Assembly: GCF_025215155.1 (NCBI RefSeq)
Contig: NZ_JALHAM010000122.1
Strand: one strand, 5' to 3'
Source of the DNA: Dryocola clanedunensis
GTDB taxonomy: Bacteria > Pseudomonadota > Gammaproteobacteria > Enterobacterales > Enterobacteriaceae
Length of the DNA: 64,000 nucleotides
A program made the translations under genes and the position numbers. Every line of letters starts with the position of its first letter. Positions within the stretch are counted from its first letter, which is position 1. The notes under the pieces are model-generated. The model did not search any database. It worked only from the letters and a program-made list of their open reading frames with translations, and had not been told where the DNA came from. This document shows positions 1-8,384 of this stretch, piece by piece.

Positions 1-57
1 CCCTAGTTCGGGTATAGTCTGTCTCGAATGAATAATATCCCCAGGGAAAATGCGGTT

Positions 58-1041
58 ATGGCGAAAAAAATCCCCACATTCCCCCCAGATGAGGAAACAC
101 GTTTACGCTCCGTACATGCTTCCGGCTTATTAAGATCGGGGCAGGATGAGCGCTTTGACCGTCTGACCCGCCTTGCAAGGCAGGTCTTTGACGTACCGAT
201 TGCCATGGTCACGCTGGCTGACGAAGATCGGCTGTACGTGAAATCCTGCGATGGTTTCTCCCCACCTCAATATGTGCCGCGTGAGGACTCTTTTTGCGGC
301 CATGCGATACTCAGCCCGGATCCGCTTATTGTTCAGGATGCGTCAAAAGATGAACGCTTTTACGACAATTCAAACGTGACGCAAGAGCCTTACGTTCGCT
401 TTTATGCGGGCTGTCCGGTCATGCTTCCTGATGGCGCTACGGCCGGGACCTTTTGTCTTATTGATCATAAGCCCCGCGAGTTTACCCCCCAGGAATTAGT
501 GGCACTTAAAGATCTGGCCGCTATTGTTGAGGATGAATTTGCCGTGCTCGACGCCGCCTCTTCGGATGAGCTGACCGGCCTGCTGAATCGCCGGGGTATC
601 AAACTGCTCGCGGATTACTCTCTTGTCTCTTCACAGCGCCGGGGCGAGCCGTTAAGCGTGGCATTTATCGACCTTGACGGTTTCAAGCAAATCAATGACA
701 CCTGGGGCCACGAAGAGGGCGACAGAGCGCTGATAGCCATGGCCAACCTGATGAAGGCGGCGTTCCGGGATACTGACGTCCTCTCTCGCCCTGGGGGCGA
801 TGAATTCGTGATTATCTTCCTTGATACCGAAGAGGCTGGGGCGTTCATTGCGCTGGAGTATCTCAGTGAGCAGGTTGCCGACTTTAACCGTCACTCCGGC
901 AACCCATGGACGCTTAACTACTCGGTTGGCCTGGTGCAATACAATGAGCTGGAACATGCCACGATGGCAGACATCATTCAGCATGCTGACCAGCAGATGT
1001 ATCAGGTAAAAGCCGAGCACAAATTAAAACAAATTCGTTAA
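58..1041 (+). CDS. GAF-GGDEF diguanylate cyclase
   Basis: Probable cytoplasmic diguanylate cyclase making cyclic di-GMP from two GTP. There is no membrane segment. An N-terminal GAF sensor (about residues 25-160) is followed by a GGDEF domain (about 170-327). The active-site GGDEF is intact (246-250) and RDTD at 237-240 sits where the inhibitory RxxD I-site belongs, so product inhibition is expected. I chose the ATG at 58 because AGGGA lies about 10 bases upstream; an in-frame ATG at 28 has no Shine-Dalgarno and lies near the window edge. It is one of five cyclic-di-GMP genes in the window. The GAF ligand cannot be read from sequence. Confidence 0.9.
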   Translation: MAKKIPTFPPDEETRLRSVHASGLLRSGQDERFDRLTRLARQVFDVPIAMVTLADEDRLYVKSCDGFSPPQYVPREDSFCGHAILSPDPLIVQDASKDERFYDNSNVTQEPYVRFYAGCPVMLPDGATAGTFCLIDHKPREFTPQELVALKDLAAIVEDEFAVLDAASSDELTGLLNRRGIKLLADYSLVSSQRRGEPLSVAFIDLDGFKQINDTWGHEEGDRALIAMANLMKAAFRDTDVLSRPGGDEFVIIFLDTEEAGAFIALEYLSEQVADFNRHSGNPWTLNYSVGLVQYNELEHATMADIIQHADQQMYQVKAEHKLKQIR

Positions 1042-1063
1042 GCTGCCGTTTATAGACATATTT

Positions 1064-1090
1064 AAAAACCCGTTGGCCCGCGGGTTTTTA
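1064..1090 (+). terminator. Intrinsic terminator after the GAF-GGDEF gene
   Basis: Perfect 9-bp stem (AAAAACCCG / CGGGTTTTT) with an 8-base loop, 22 bases after the stop codon. The A-rich and T-rich arms would allow termination in both directions. Confidence 0.75.
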
Positions 1091-1172
1091 ATCTCTCGTT
1101 GTTATTTGGTATACACTTCTCCACCTACACTTTGCCTGTTGAATAAACGGTGTTAAAGCGAGGCGGAAGCGT

Positions 1173-2114
1173 ATGACCATTCTTGAAAATCATGAGGTGC
1201 TGCGAAAAAATAACGCAGGGCTTGCAACGTTAATGGCGTTAATAAGTGGTGGCATTGCTCCGGCTGCGATTTGGCAGCAAAAAAAATATCGTCTTAAATA
1301 TTTATTTCGCACTTTTCTGGCTCCTCGCCAGACGCTTCGCTATCTTAACATTCTGACGCGGCATCAGTATTTTTCGGCGCTGCTGTCAGCGCAAAAAACA
1401 TTGCCGAGCAAAATCCACCGGCATTATTTACATCTCGGTCTGAATACGGCTTCACGGGTTGACGCCATCACTTACCACTATGAATTTATCGACAGACTAT
1501 GCGGCCAGCGTCTTGGTCAGGCCCTGCTGTCGGTGGAGAAAACACCTCTGATTCATCTGACGGGCAAAGACGGCGAGGCTGTGATCGTCAGTGCCAGCAG
1601 CGCCGCTGGTGCCGAACGAGAAGGCGAATGCACGCTCTGGTTAGAGGTGGAGGGAACGCCTCTGGCTTCCGTCACTTTTTGTGTCACGCATAGCCAGCAG
1701 CAGCAGGCGATCGTCATTGGTGGCCTGCAAGGCGCACGGCGTAACGTACCCCATGAAGCAATTAAAATGGCGACTAAAGCCTGTTATGGCCTTTTCCCAA
1801 AACGTTTGTTAATGGAGACGCTTTGGCTATTGGCGGAACGGCAGAATATTAAAATTATCTATGGCGTCAGCGATCGCAGTCATGTTTTTCGCGGATTGCG
1901 TTACAGAATGAGTAAAAGCAAAAAGTTTCACGCCAGTTATAATGAATTCTGGGGGGCTATTGGTGGCGTAAAATATGATGAGCATCTTTTTCGTTTGCCT
2001 CTTTCACTTGAGCGAAAAGATATAAATGTAATTGCCAGTAAGAAACGTTCAGAATATCGTAAGCGTTATGCGCTACTGGATGTTTTGAGAGAAAAATTTA
2101 ATCAATTACGATAG
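1173..2114 (+). CDS. VirK/YbjX family protein (DUF535)
   Basis: A 313-residue protein of the DUF535 family, which includes Salmonella/Shigella VirK and E. coli YbjX. Family members are linked to envelope stress and antimicrobial-peptide resistance, but no biochemical activity is established. The conserved C-terminal half is recognisable: a GGLQG segment near residue 180, a LLMETLWLLA helix near 215, and the GVSDRSHVFR and YNEFWGA blocks after it. GAGG precedes the ATG. It stands alone, between a terminator and an acetyltransferase gene. Which of several enterobacterial paralogues it is cannot be decided here. Confidence 0.85.
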   Translation: MTILENHEVLRKNNAGLATLMALISGGIAPAAIWQQKKYRLKYLFRTFLAPRQTLRYLNILTRHQYFSALLSAQKTLPSKIHRHYLHLGLNTASRVDAITYHYEFIDRLCGQRLGQALLSVEKTPLIHLTGKDGEAVIVSASSAAGAEREGECTLWLEVEGTPLASVTFCVTHSQQQQAIVIGGLQGARRNVPHEAIKMATKACYGLFPKRLLMETLWLLAERQNIKIIYGVSDRSHVFRGLRYRMSKSKKFHASYNEFWGAIGGVKYDEHLFRLPLSLERKDINVIASKKRSEYRKRYALLDVLREKFNQLR

Positions 2115-2211
2115 CCGCCAGCCGATAAGTTTTTCCTATAGATGGCGTGATTGACGCCGGTATTTTGCTCATTAAGATAACTTATTACCTTTGTTTAAAA
2201 GAGTTATTCTG

Positions 2212-2736
2212 ATGACCGATCTGCTCATTCGTACTCTGTCTTTCTCCGAGTTTGACGCCCGTATCTCTCAGCTCAATGAGGTGCTCATTGACTGCGTGGC
2301 GGGCGGTGCGTCAGTCAGTTTTATGCACCCACTGTCGGTGCAAAAAGCCACAGAGTTCTGGCAGAAAGTGGCGAGCAGCGTTGGCAATAACGAACGTATT
2401 GTTCTGGTTGCTGAAGATGAGCACCAGCAGATAGCAGGAACCGTCCAGCTGCTGACAGACCAGCCAGAAAACCAACCGCACAGAGCAGACGTAGCCAAAA
2501 TGCTGGTTCATCCGCGAGCCAGGCGTCGTGGAATTGCGCAAAAACTGATGCAGCAGCTTGAAGTTGTTGCGCTGGAGGCTGGTAAGACCGTACTGGTCCT
2601 TGATACGGCAACCGGCAGCCATGCCGAGTTGTTATACCAAAATCTCGGGTGGCTGCGGGTAGGTGACCTGCCAAAATTCGCCCTGATGCCTGATGGGACG
2701 TTCTGCTCAACCACCTTTTATTACAAGCATCTCTGA
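2212..2736 (+). CDS. GNAT family N-acetyltransferase
   Basis: A 174-residue single-domain GNAT enzyme expected to move an acetyl group from acetyl-CoA to an amine. The pyrophosphate-binding loop is visible as the basic RARRRGIAQKLM segment (about residues 100-111), preceded by the VAKMLVHP beta-strand, and the C-terminal LYQNLGW strand-helix is typical. I prefer the ATG at 2212 to an in-frame TTG at 2191, since the protein then starts directly with the domain. The substrate is unknown. Both flanks are intergenic, so it is probably monocistronic. Confidence 0.85.
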   Translation: MTDLLIRTLSFSEFDARISQLNEVLIDCVAGGASVSFMHPLSVQKATEFWQKVASSVGNNERIVLVAEDEHQQIAGTVQLLTDQPENQPHRADVAKMLVHPRARRRGIAQKLMQQLEVVALEAGKTVLVLDTATGSHAELLYQNLGWLRVGDLPKFALMPDGTFCSTTFYYKHL

Positions 2737-2843
2737 CCTGATAATGCAGGTAATGTCTTAAAAAAGCCCCCGTCACTGGTAAATTCATTGTGGGTAGATA
2801 CAATTCCTCGTCTTTAACACGACAAATTATAAGGGAAATTAAA

Positions 2844-3287
2844 ATGGATTTATTTGGATTAATTAAAGACGCTGGCGCGAAAATCTGGAATTCGGTTACG
2901 GATAAAAGCGAACGTGAGGATGCCGTTCAGAAACATATTACTGACCTGGGGATTGAGGGGGCAGAGGGTGTTTCCGTGCAAATTTCCGATGAGGGCGAAG
3001 CGACTGTATCGGGTGAAAACATCACTGCCGCTCAGAAGGATAAAATTCTGGTCGCCGTAGGTAACATTGCCGGTGTGTCCTCGGTTATCGACAAAATGGC
3101 CACAGCTGAAGGCCCTGGTAGCGCAACGTTTTATACCGTTAAAGCCGGGGACAATCTCAGCAGCATCGCTGCACACGTCTATGGCCATGCCGGCAGCTAT
3201 ATGAAAATTTTTGAAGCGAATAAGCCAATGCTTTCTCACCCTGATAAAATTTATCCAGGTCAGGTTTTGATTATTCCAGCACAGTGA
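2844..3287 (+). CDS. kbp: Kbp-like BON-LysM protein
   Basis: A 147-residue protein with the architecture of E. coli Kbp (YgaU), a cytoplasmic potassium-binding protein: an N-terminal helix (MDLFGLIKDAG), a BON domain (about 25-85) and a C-terminal LysM domain (about 98-147) beginning FYTVKAGDNLSSIA. Length and ending match Kbp closely, but several enterobacteria have more than one copy, so this could be a paralogue. The start at 2844 follows AAGGGAAATTAAA; a longer in-frame ORF from 2790 lacks homology in its extension. The YidB-like gene follows after 28 bases and is probably co-transcribed. Confidence 0.85.
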   Translation: MDLFGLIKDAGAKIWNSVTDKSEREDAVQKHITDLGIEGAEGVSVQISDEGEATVSGENITAAQKDKILVAVGNIAGVSSVIDKMATAEGPGSATFYTVKAGDNLSSIAAHVYGHAGSYMKIFEANKPMLSHPDKIYPGQVLIIPAQ

Positions 3288-3315
3288 TTTTAACCCACCG
3301 CTAATAAGGACGTTT

Positions 3316-3711
3316 ATGAGCTTATTTGATAACGTAATGGGAATGGTTGGTAAAAATCTTCTCAAACCTGAAAATATTAAATCTGTTTTGGCCTGGCTGG
3401 AACAGCAGGGTGGCATCAGCGCTCTGGTGACTAAATTTAGCCAGGCTGGCCTGGGCGATGTCATTTCCTCGTGGCTGGGCAAGGAGTCCAATGCCGCTAT
3501 CAATGAGGACCAGGTACAACAGGTCTTTGGCCTCGAGGAGCTAAAAAAGCTGGCAGCAGAGACGGGGATTACCCCTGCTATGGCGACCACCTTGCTGGCG
3601 CAGTCACTGCCGCAAATCGTCGATCTGCTCACGCCAGATGGCGAAACGCCACATGATAACGATCTCGTCTCTGCGGGTTTAAACCTCTTAAAAGGTAAGC
3701 TGCTGGGCTAA
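3316..3711 (+). CDS. YidB-like DUF937 protein
   Basis: A 131-residue protein of the YidB/DUF937 family, with no signal peptide or membrane segment. Recognisable features are the repeated hydrophobic turns with GLGDVISSWLG (about residues 45-56), the VFGLEEL segment and the ATTLLAQSLPQIVDLLTPDG block near 90-110 that defines the family. The molecular function is unknown. It follows the kbp-like gene with AAGGA before the ATG, then a terminator, so the two form a short operon. Whether it is the yidB orthologue or a paralogue is open. Confidence 0.85.
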   Translation: MSLFDNVMGMVGKNLLKPENIKSVLAWLEQQGGISALVTKFSQAGLGDVISSWLGKESNAAINEDQVQQVFGLEELKKLAAETGITPAMATTLLAQSLPQIVDLLTPDGETPHDNDLVSAGLNLLKGKLLG

Positions 3712-3719
3712 GTTCGCTT

Positions 3720-3744
3720 TCTCCCGATGGTTCACGTCGGGAGA
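3720..3744 (+). terminator. Hairpin after the kbp-yidB-like pair
   Basis: Perfect 8-bp stem TCTCCCGA / TCGGGAGA with a 9-base loop, 9 bases after the stop, followed by CTTTC. It is strong as a hairpin but its T-tract is weak. Confidence 0.6.
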
Positions 3745-3781
3745 CTTTCAAACCTGTCACACATCTCCTTTCGGAAATAAA

Positions 3782-3799
3782 ATATTGGTATAATAACTT
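3782..3799 (+). promoter_or_regulatory. Candidate ExuR/UxuR operator
   Basis: ATATTGGTATAATAACTT matches the ExuR/UxuR consensus AAATTGGTATACCAATTT at 14 of 18 positions by hand comparison. It lies about 95 bases before uxaB, which ExuR represses in E. coli, so position and target agree. An 18-bp perfect palindrome abuts it at 3799-3816. Confidence 0.55.
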
Positions 3800-3816
3800 T
3801 GTTTTGATCAAAACAA
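3799..3816. promoter_or_regulatory. 18-bp perfect palindrome upstream of uxaB
   Basis: TTGTTTTGATCAAAACAA is an uninterrupted palindrome directly abutting the ExuR-like site. It fits neither the CRP nor the FNR spacing. It may be a second regulator site or part of the promoter. Confidence 0.45.
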
Positions 3817-3892
3817 GGTTTCGGGCTTATGGCTTCTGTTAGCTTTGGCGAACTTTCCGATCGCTTATCCGCTGCTAACGAAGGAGCCCATA

Positions 3893-5341
3893 GTGAAGAC
3901 GCTGAATCGTCATGATTTTCCAGGCCCGCAATATCCCACCCGTATCATTCAGTTTGGTGAAGGCAATTTTTTACGGGCCTTTATAGACTGGCAGATAGAC
4001 CTGCTTAACGAACATACCGATCTTAACGCCGGCATCGAAGTCATTCGCCCAATTGACAGTGCGTTCCCACCGTCGCTCTCTGTACAGGATGGGTTATATA
4101 CCACGGTTATCCGCGGCCTGAATGAGCAGGCAGAAGCCGTCAGTGACGCCCGTTTGATTCGCTCCGTTAACCGTGAAATTAACGTGTACCAGGAGTATGA
4201 AACTTATCTGAAGCTGGCGCACAATCCTGACATTCGCTTTGTATTTTCAAACACCACCGAAGCGGGTATCAGTTACCGTGCGGGCGATAAATTTACCGAT
4301 GCGCCAGCGGCCAGCTACCCGGCTAAATTGACGCGCCTGCTGTTCGAGCGCTTTATCCATTTCGACGGTGCCGCCGACAAAGGTTGGGTTATCATCCCTT
4401 GCGAACTTATTGATTATAACGGCACGGCGCTGCAAGAGCTGGTGCTGCGATATGCGCAGGAGTGGGCGCTGCCGGCGGCCTTTATCAACTGGTTAAATGA
4501 GGCAAACACCTTCTGCTCAACGCTGGTAGATCGCATCGTGACGGGCTACCCGCGTGACGAAGCCGCAGCGATCGAGCAGGATCTTGGCTATAAAGATGCG
4601 TTCATCGCCACAGCCGAACATTTCTATCTGTTTGTTATCCAGGGGCCGCAGTGGCTTGCAAAAGAGCTGCGTCTGGACCAGCTGCCGCTTAACGTCTCGA
4701 TCGTAGATGACATCAGGCCCTATAAAGCCCGCAAAGTTGCCATTCTCAATGGTGCCCATACCGCGCTGGTGCCGGTGGCATACCTTGCCGGGCTGAACAC
4801 CGTTGGTGAAGCGATGAGTGACGGCGACATCTGTAACTTTGTCGAGAAAACGATTGCCGAGGAGATTATCCCGGTGCTGGATCTGCCGCGTGAGGAGCTG
4901 TTCTCCTTTGCCGAAGCGGTCACCAGCCGTTTCCGCAACCCTTACATTCAGCATCAGCTCCTGTCGATTTCCCTTAACGGCATGAGCAAATTCCGCACCC
5001 GTATTTTGCCACAGCTGCTGGCCGGGCAGCAGGCAACCGGGAAACTGCCGCCACGACTGACTTTTGCCCTGGCGGCGTTGATTGCCTTTTATCAGGGCGA
5101 ACGCAGCGGTGAAAGCTACCCTTTACAGGATGAGCAGCACTGGCTCGTGCACTATCAGCAATTGTGGACTCGGCTCCACGATCGGCAAATCGATGAACAA
5201 CTGCTCGTGCAGGAAGTGTTAAGTGACAGCGCGCATTGGGAACTGGACTTAACGCAGGTGCCGGGCCTGGTCGCCCAGGTGGCTGAAAACCTCCAGCAGA
5301 TCCGCAGCCTGGGCATGCGCGCAGCGCTGGCTAAGATTTAA
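3893..5341 (+). CDS. uxaB: Tagaturonate reductase (altronate oxidoreductase)
   Basis: UxaB reduces D-tagaturonate to D-altronate with NADH in galacturonate catabolism, in the cytoplasm. The 482-residue product aligns by eye end to end with E. coli UxaB: RIIQFGEGNFLRAF nucleotide-binding start (about 17-30), IIPCELIDYNG near 180, and KVAILNGAHTALVPVA near 280 carrying the family catalytic region. The start is a GTG at 3893 with AAGGAG six bases upstream, giving the family N-terminus VKTLNRHDFPG; the longer ORF from 3845 is rejected. It is monocistronic here, unlike uxaCA, and is probably induced through ExuR (site at 3782). Confidence 0.97.
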   Translation: MKTLNRHDFPGPQYPTRIIQFGEGNFLRAFIDWQIDLLNEHTDLNAGIEVIRPIDSAFPPSLSVQDGLYTTVIRGLNEQAEAVSDARLIRSVNREINVYQEYETYLKLAHNPDIRFVFSNTTEAGISYRAGDKFTDAPAASYPAKLTRLLFERFIHFDGAADKGWVIIPCELIDYNGTALQELVLRYAQEWALPAAFINWLNEANTFCSTLVDRIVTGYPRDEAAAIEQDLGYKDAFIATAEHFYLFVIQGPQWLAKELRLDQLPLNVSIVDDIRPYKARKVAILNGAHTALVPVAYLAGLNTVGEAMSDGDICNFVEKTIAEEIIPVLDLPREELFSFAEAVTSRFRNPYIQHQLLSISLNGMSKFRTRILPQLLAGQQATGKLPPRLTFALAALIAFYQGERSGESYPLQDEQHWLVHYQQLWTRLHDRQIDEQLLVQEVLSDSAHWELDLTQVPGLVAQVAENLQQIRSLGMRAALAKI

Positions 5342-5428
5342 TATCGTACTGTAGCCAGACTAAGCGAAGCGTCATCCGACACATCATGACGAATCGCCGG
5401 TTAAAACGCGTTAAGCGCGCGTGATATA

Positions 5429-5455
5429 GTGCCTGTCATTTTGTCTGACAGGCAC
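5429..5455 (+). promoter_or_regulatory. Perfect inverted repeat just before the MDR gene start
   Basis: GTGCCTGTCA / TGACAGGCAC, 10-bp perfect arms with a 7-base loop, ends 6 bases before the ATG at 5462. The only Shine-Dalgarno-like CAGG of that gene lies inside the 3' arm. It could sequester the ribosome site, act as an operator, or terminate uxaB transcription. Confidence 0.55.
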
Positions 5456-5461
5456 TTTCAC

Positions 5462-6397
5462 ATGGAAAACGCCGCGCTCTGGTTTCGCCAGTTTGGGCAC
5501 CCCGAAGACGTTTTGACGCTGGAACATCGCACGCTAGCTGCGCGTAAGCCGGGCATGCTGCGAGTAAAAATGCGCTATTCCCCGGTCAACCCTTCCGATC
5601 TTATCCCTGTTACCGGTGCCTATCGACATCGGGTTGTTCCACCGAAGGTTGCGGGATATGAAGGCGTAGGCGTCGTTGTCGAGGCCGACAATCCAGCGCT
5701 TATTGGGCAGCGCGTTTTGCCCTTGCGGGGAGAGGGAACCTGGCAGCAGTTTGTAGACTGTGAGCCAGCGTTAGCGGTGCCCGTGCCTGATGAAACGCCT
5801 GATTTACTTGCTGCTCGTGGCTATATCAATCCGCTGGCTGCCTACGTCATGTTAAAGAAGTGGCCGGTGCGGGGGAAAACGGTGCTGCTGACCGCGGCAA
5901 ATTCTTCCTGTGCTGGTCTGCTGGCACAGTGGGCCAGAGGGCAGGGTGCGCAAAGGATTTTTGGCGTGCATCGCTCGCAAAATCAGATAGCAGCACTGGA
6001 GCAGAACGGCGTTACTCCGGTAAGCATTAACGAGGTTTCCGTTCTGAAAGAGACGGCGCGTCATGCGGATGTTATTTTTGATGCCGTGGGCGGCGAGCTG
6101 GCGACAACGCTGTTACAGCATCTGTCGGTGAATGCTGCGTTTATTTCCTATGGATTGCTGAGCGGGCAGCCGTATCAGCTGAAGACCAGCCTCATTGGCC
6201 CCCAGCGCTTTCATTTACGCGATACCCTGGCGGTAACGGCCCCGGAAATCTGGCAACGGTGGTTTGTAGAGCTATGGTCATTACTAGCCAAAAGTCAGCT
6301 GCCGGAAGTCAGTTTGTTTGCGCTGGGGGAGTGGCGTGAAGCCTTGCGGGAGTTTGCAGCGCCGGGCAGACGCCGCAAACCTGTTTTAGTCTTCTGA
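5462..6397 (+). CDS. Zinc-type alcohol dehydrogenase-like (MDR) oxidoreductase
   Basis: A 311-residue medium-chain dehydrogenase/reductase, most like the trans-2-enoyl-CoA/quinone reductase branch (MECR-like). The N-terminal GroES-like domain contains YSPVNPSDLIPVTGAY (about 40-55) and VAGYEGVGVV (about 66-75). The Rossmann part starts at VLLTAANSSCAGLLAQWA near residue 140. There are no zinc-binding cysteine clusters, so it is probably a zinc-independent NADPH enzyme. The ATG at 5462 gives the usual family N-terminus; the 11 residues further upstream would be encoded by the inverted repeat at 5429-5455. Substrate unknown. Confidence 0.85.
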   Translation: MENAALWFRQFGHPEDVLTLEHRTLAARKPGMLRVKMRYSPVNPSDLIPVTGAYRHRVVPPKVAGYEGVGVVVEADNPALIGQRVLPLRGEGTWQQFVDCEPALAVPVPDETPDLLAARGYINPLAAYVMLKKWPVRGKTVLLTAANSSCAGLLAQWARGQGAQRIFGVHRSQNQIAALEQNGVTPVSINEVSVLKETARHADVIFDAVGGELATTLLQHLSVNAAFISYGLLSGQPYQLKTSLIGPQRFHLRDTLAVTAPEIWQRWFVELWSLLAKSQLPEVSLFALGEWREALREFAAPGRRRKPVLVF

Positions 6398-6462
6398 ATC
6401 CCCGGAGCTAAAGGGGGTTATCCACCCGATACGACAAGTCTACAGCGTCATCAGAGCTACAA

Positions 6463-7230
6463 TTACGGCTTGCCGCCCATAATCGTTTGCAGCGTTTCGG
6501 CGTCAGGCAGCCCCTGATGCTGCTGAAGACGGCCGTTATCATTCAGATAATAAATAGATGGCGTCGCGCTGCCTCCTAATTCATCCATCAGAGCCAGATT
6601 GTTTTTCAGCGCCTCATTGATTTCCGGCGTGATGGCATCCGGTTTTTTCAGCGCCAGCTTCCCCTGGCTGTTTTCATAATCCGCCAGCGTTTTGGCCGGA
6701 TCTTTCGCCATCATGATCGCCGCTGCTTTCTGCGCGCTGTCCGGGCGCAGCATTCCAACCATCAGCACCCGCAGCTGCACCTTGCCGGACTTAAGCCACG
6801 GCTGGGCGTTTTGCCAGAACTGCGTACAGTATGGGCAGTAGGGATCGGCAAAGGCATAAACAATCCGCGGTGCGTCGGCTTTCCCGGCGGCTATCCAGTG
6901 ATTTTTCTCAAGCTTCTGCCACATCTCTTTGGCCATCGGCGCGTAGACCCACTTCTCAACCTGAGCATCGCTAAGATTCTTGCCGCCCGCATCCACCATA
7001 TTTCCCATGATGGCATGCTGCTTGTCCGGGGTCAGATACACGGTGGTCCCTTGCCCCTGGTACTCCATGGCATAGCCCTGAAGGTCGCCCGGCGCTTTAA
7101 ACTCACCTTTCAGCACAAAACCCTGCTTTTGCAGCGCCTCTAACGGGGCGGGAAGTTTCGTCTCAGCGGCCAGCACGCTGCCGCTGGCAATAAGCGACAG
7201 CGAGAGGAGCCAGCTTGATGCAATTTTCAT
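6463..7230 (-). CDS. dsbG: Periplasmic disulfide isomerase/chaperone DsbG
   Basis: DsbG is a periplasmic thioredoxin-fold protein that reduces sulfenylated cysteines and isomerises disulfides, kept reduced by DsbD. The 255-residue product has a Sec signal peptide ending near ALAA (residue 22), the N-terminal dimerisation domain, the active site C132-P-Y-C135 in DPYCPYC, and the cis-proline loop SATPSIYYL (Pro224). AAGGAT precedes the ATG. It starts 17 bases after acuI ends on the same strand, so it is probably co-transcribed with it. Length and motifs leave little doubt about the assignment. Confidence 0.96.
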   Translation of the reverse strand: MKIASSWLLSLSLIASGSVLAAETKLPAPLEALQKQGFVLKGEFKAPGDLQGYAMEYQGQGTTVYLTPDKQHAIMGNMVDAGGKNLSDAQVEKWVYAPMAKEMWQKLEKNHWIAAGKADAPRIVYAFADPYCPYCTQFWQNAQPWLKSGKVQLRVLMVGMLRPDSAQKAAAIMMAKDPAKTLADYENSQGKLALKKPDAITPEINEALKNNLALMDELGGSATPSIYYLNDNGRLQQHQGLPDAETLQTIMGGKP

Positions 7231-7247
7231 CTGTCATCCTTTATGGT

Positions 7248-8222
7248 TTAGCGAATTTTTACCAGCGTTCTGCCCTGAATGGCGTTATTCAGAAAATCAG
7301 CGGCAACTTTTGGAGCATCTTCCAGGGCGATTTCGGTAGTGGCAGTTTGATAGAAGCTTTCAGGCAGGTCGTTTGCCAGACGCGCCCATGCTGCGGTGCG
7401 GCGCGCGAATGGCGCGTTGACGGAATCCACACCCTGCAAACGCACATTGCGCAGGATAAACGGCATCACGGTGGTGGGCAGATCGAAACCACCGGCAAGG
7501 CCACAGGCCGCGACACAGCCGGAATAGTTAGTTTGAGCAAGAACCTTAGCCAGCACGTTTCCACCTACGGTATCTATCACGCCTGCCCAAATCTGCTTTT
7601 CCAGCGGGCGAGTTTCGGCAAACTCGCTGCGTGGCATAATGCGCGACGCGCCGAGTTTCAGCAGATAATCATGGGTACTTTCGCGACCAGTCACTGCGGC
7701 AACTTTGTAGCCAAGGGCGTGTAGCAGGGCGACCGCTGTGCTCCCCACGCCGCCGCTGGCGCCGGTCACAACAACTTCGCCGCTTTCCGGCGTTATACCC
7801 GCGTCTTCAAGCGCCATGACGCAAAGCATAGCGGTCAGGCCAGCCGTGCCGATAATCATCGCGCTGCGGGAGCTCATCCCTGCCGGCAGAGGAACCAGCC
7901 AGTCGCTTTTGACCTGCGCCTGTTCGGCAAGGCCGCCCCAATGATTCTCGCCAACGCCCCAGCCGGTCAAGACAACTTCCTGACCTGCGGTGTAGCGGGC
8001 ATCGTTGCTATGCTTCACGACGCCAGCAAAATCGATGCCTGGCACCATCGGGAAATTGCGAATGATTTTGCCTTTGCCGGTGATGGCCAGCGCATCTTTA
8101 TAGTTCAGGCTCGACCAGGCCACATCAACCAGTACTTCACCCGCCGCGGCGGCAGGGAGGTCGGCTTGTTTTATCGTCGCCTGGGTTTGACCTTCCACCT
8201 GCTCAAGGACTATCGCTTTCAT
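7248..8222 (-). CDS. acuI: Acrylyl-CoA reductase (NADPH), AcuI/YhdH
   Basis: AcuI reduces toxic acryloyl-CoA to propionyl-CoA with NADPH in the cytoplasm. The 324-residue MDR protein matches E. coli YhdH throughout: SSLNYKDALAITGKGKI (about 37-53), PGIDFAGVV, GWGVGENHWGGLAEQA (about 104-119), the glycine-rich VVTGASGGVGSTAVALLHALG near 148-168, and VMPFILRNVRLQGVDSV near 255. It is first in a two-gene minus-strand unit with dsbG. The gene order acuI-dsbG differs from E. coli K-12, where yhdH and dsbG are unlinked. Confidence 0.95.
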   Translation of the reverse strand: MKAIVLEQVEGQTQATIKQADLPAAAAGEVLVDVAWSSLNYKDALAITGKGKIIRNFPMVPGIDFAGVVKHSNDARYTAGQEVVLTGWGVGENHWGGLAEQAQVKSDWLVPLPAGMSSRSAMIIGTAGLTAMLCVMALEDAGITPESGEVVVTGASGGVGSTAVALLHALGYKVAAVTGRESTHDYLLKLGASRIMPRSEFAETRPLEKQIWAGVIDTVGGNVLAKVLAQTNYSGCVAACGLAGGFDLPTTVMPFILRNVRLQGVDSVNAPFARRTAAWARLANDLPESFYQTATTEIALEDAPKVAADFLNNAIQGRTLVKIR

Positions 8223-8384
8223 TACTTTTCCTCTGCTTACGCCAGCATTTATCTTAAATTGAATCCGAAGGCTACCCTAAGCCTGTTTGTCAGCTGAATC
8301 AACAGTGCGGTGAATGGGTTGCGGAGTTAGTTGATTTCGCTCACTATGGCGCCCGTCATTTTTACTGAATTCAGGACCTGCGCA

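Noticed and set aside
2121..2128. GCCGATAA resembling a sigma-28 -10 element before the acetyltransferase gene
   Set aside because: There is no -35 match at the required 11-base spacing and the gene has no flagellar link.
2859..3632. 257-codon minus-strand ORF
   Set aside because: It is antisense to both the Kbp-like and YidB-like genes, which have good ribosome sites and clear family matches; its own translation resembles nothing.
3829..3915. 28-codon ORF overlapping the uxaB start
   Set aside because: Could be a leader peptide, but it lacks a convincing ribosome site and any recognisable sequence.
5353..5380. REP-like half element after uxaB
   Set aside because: Resembles part of a REP sequence, but there is no partner repeat or clear stem, so it is not called.
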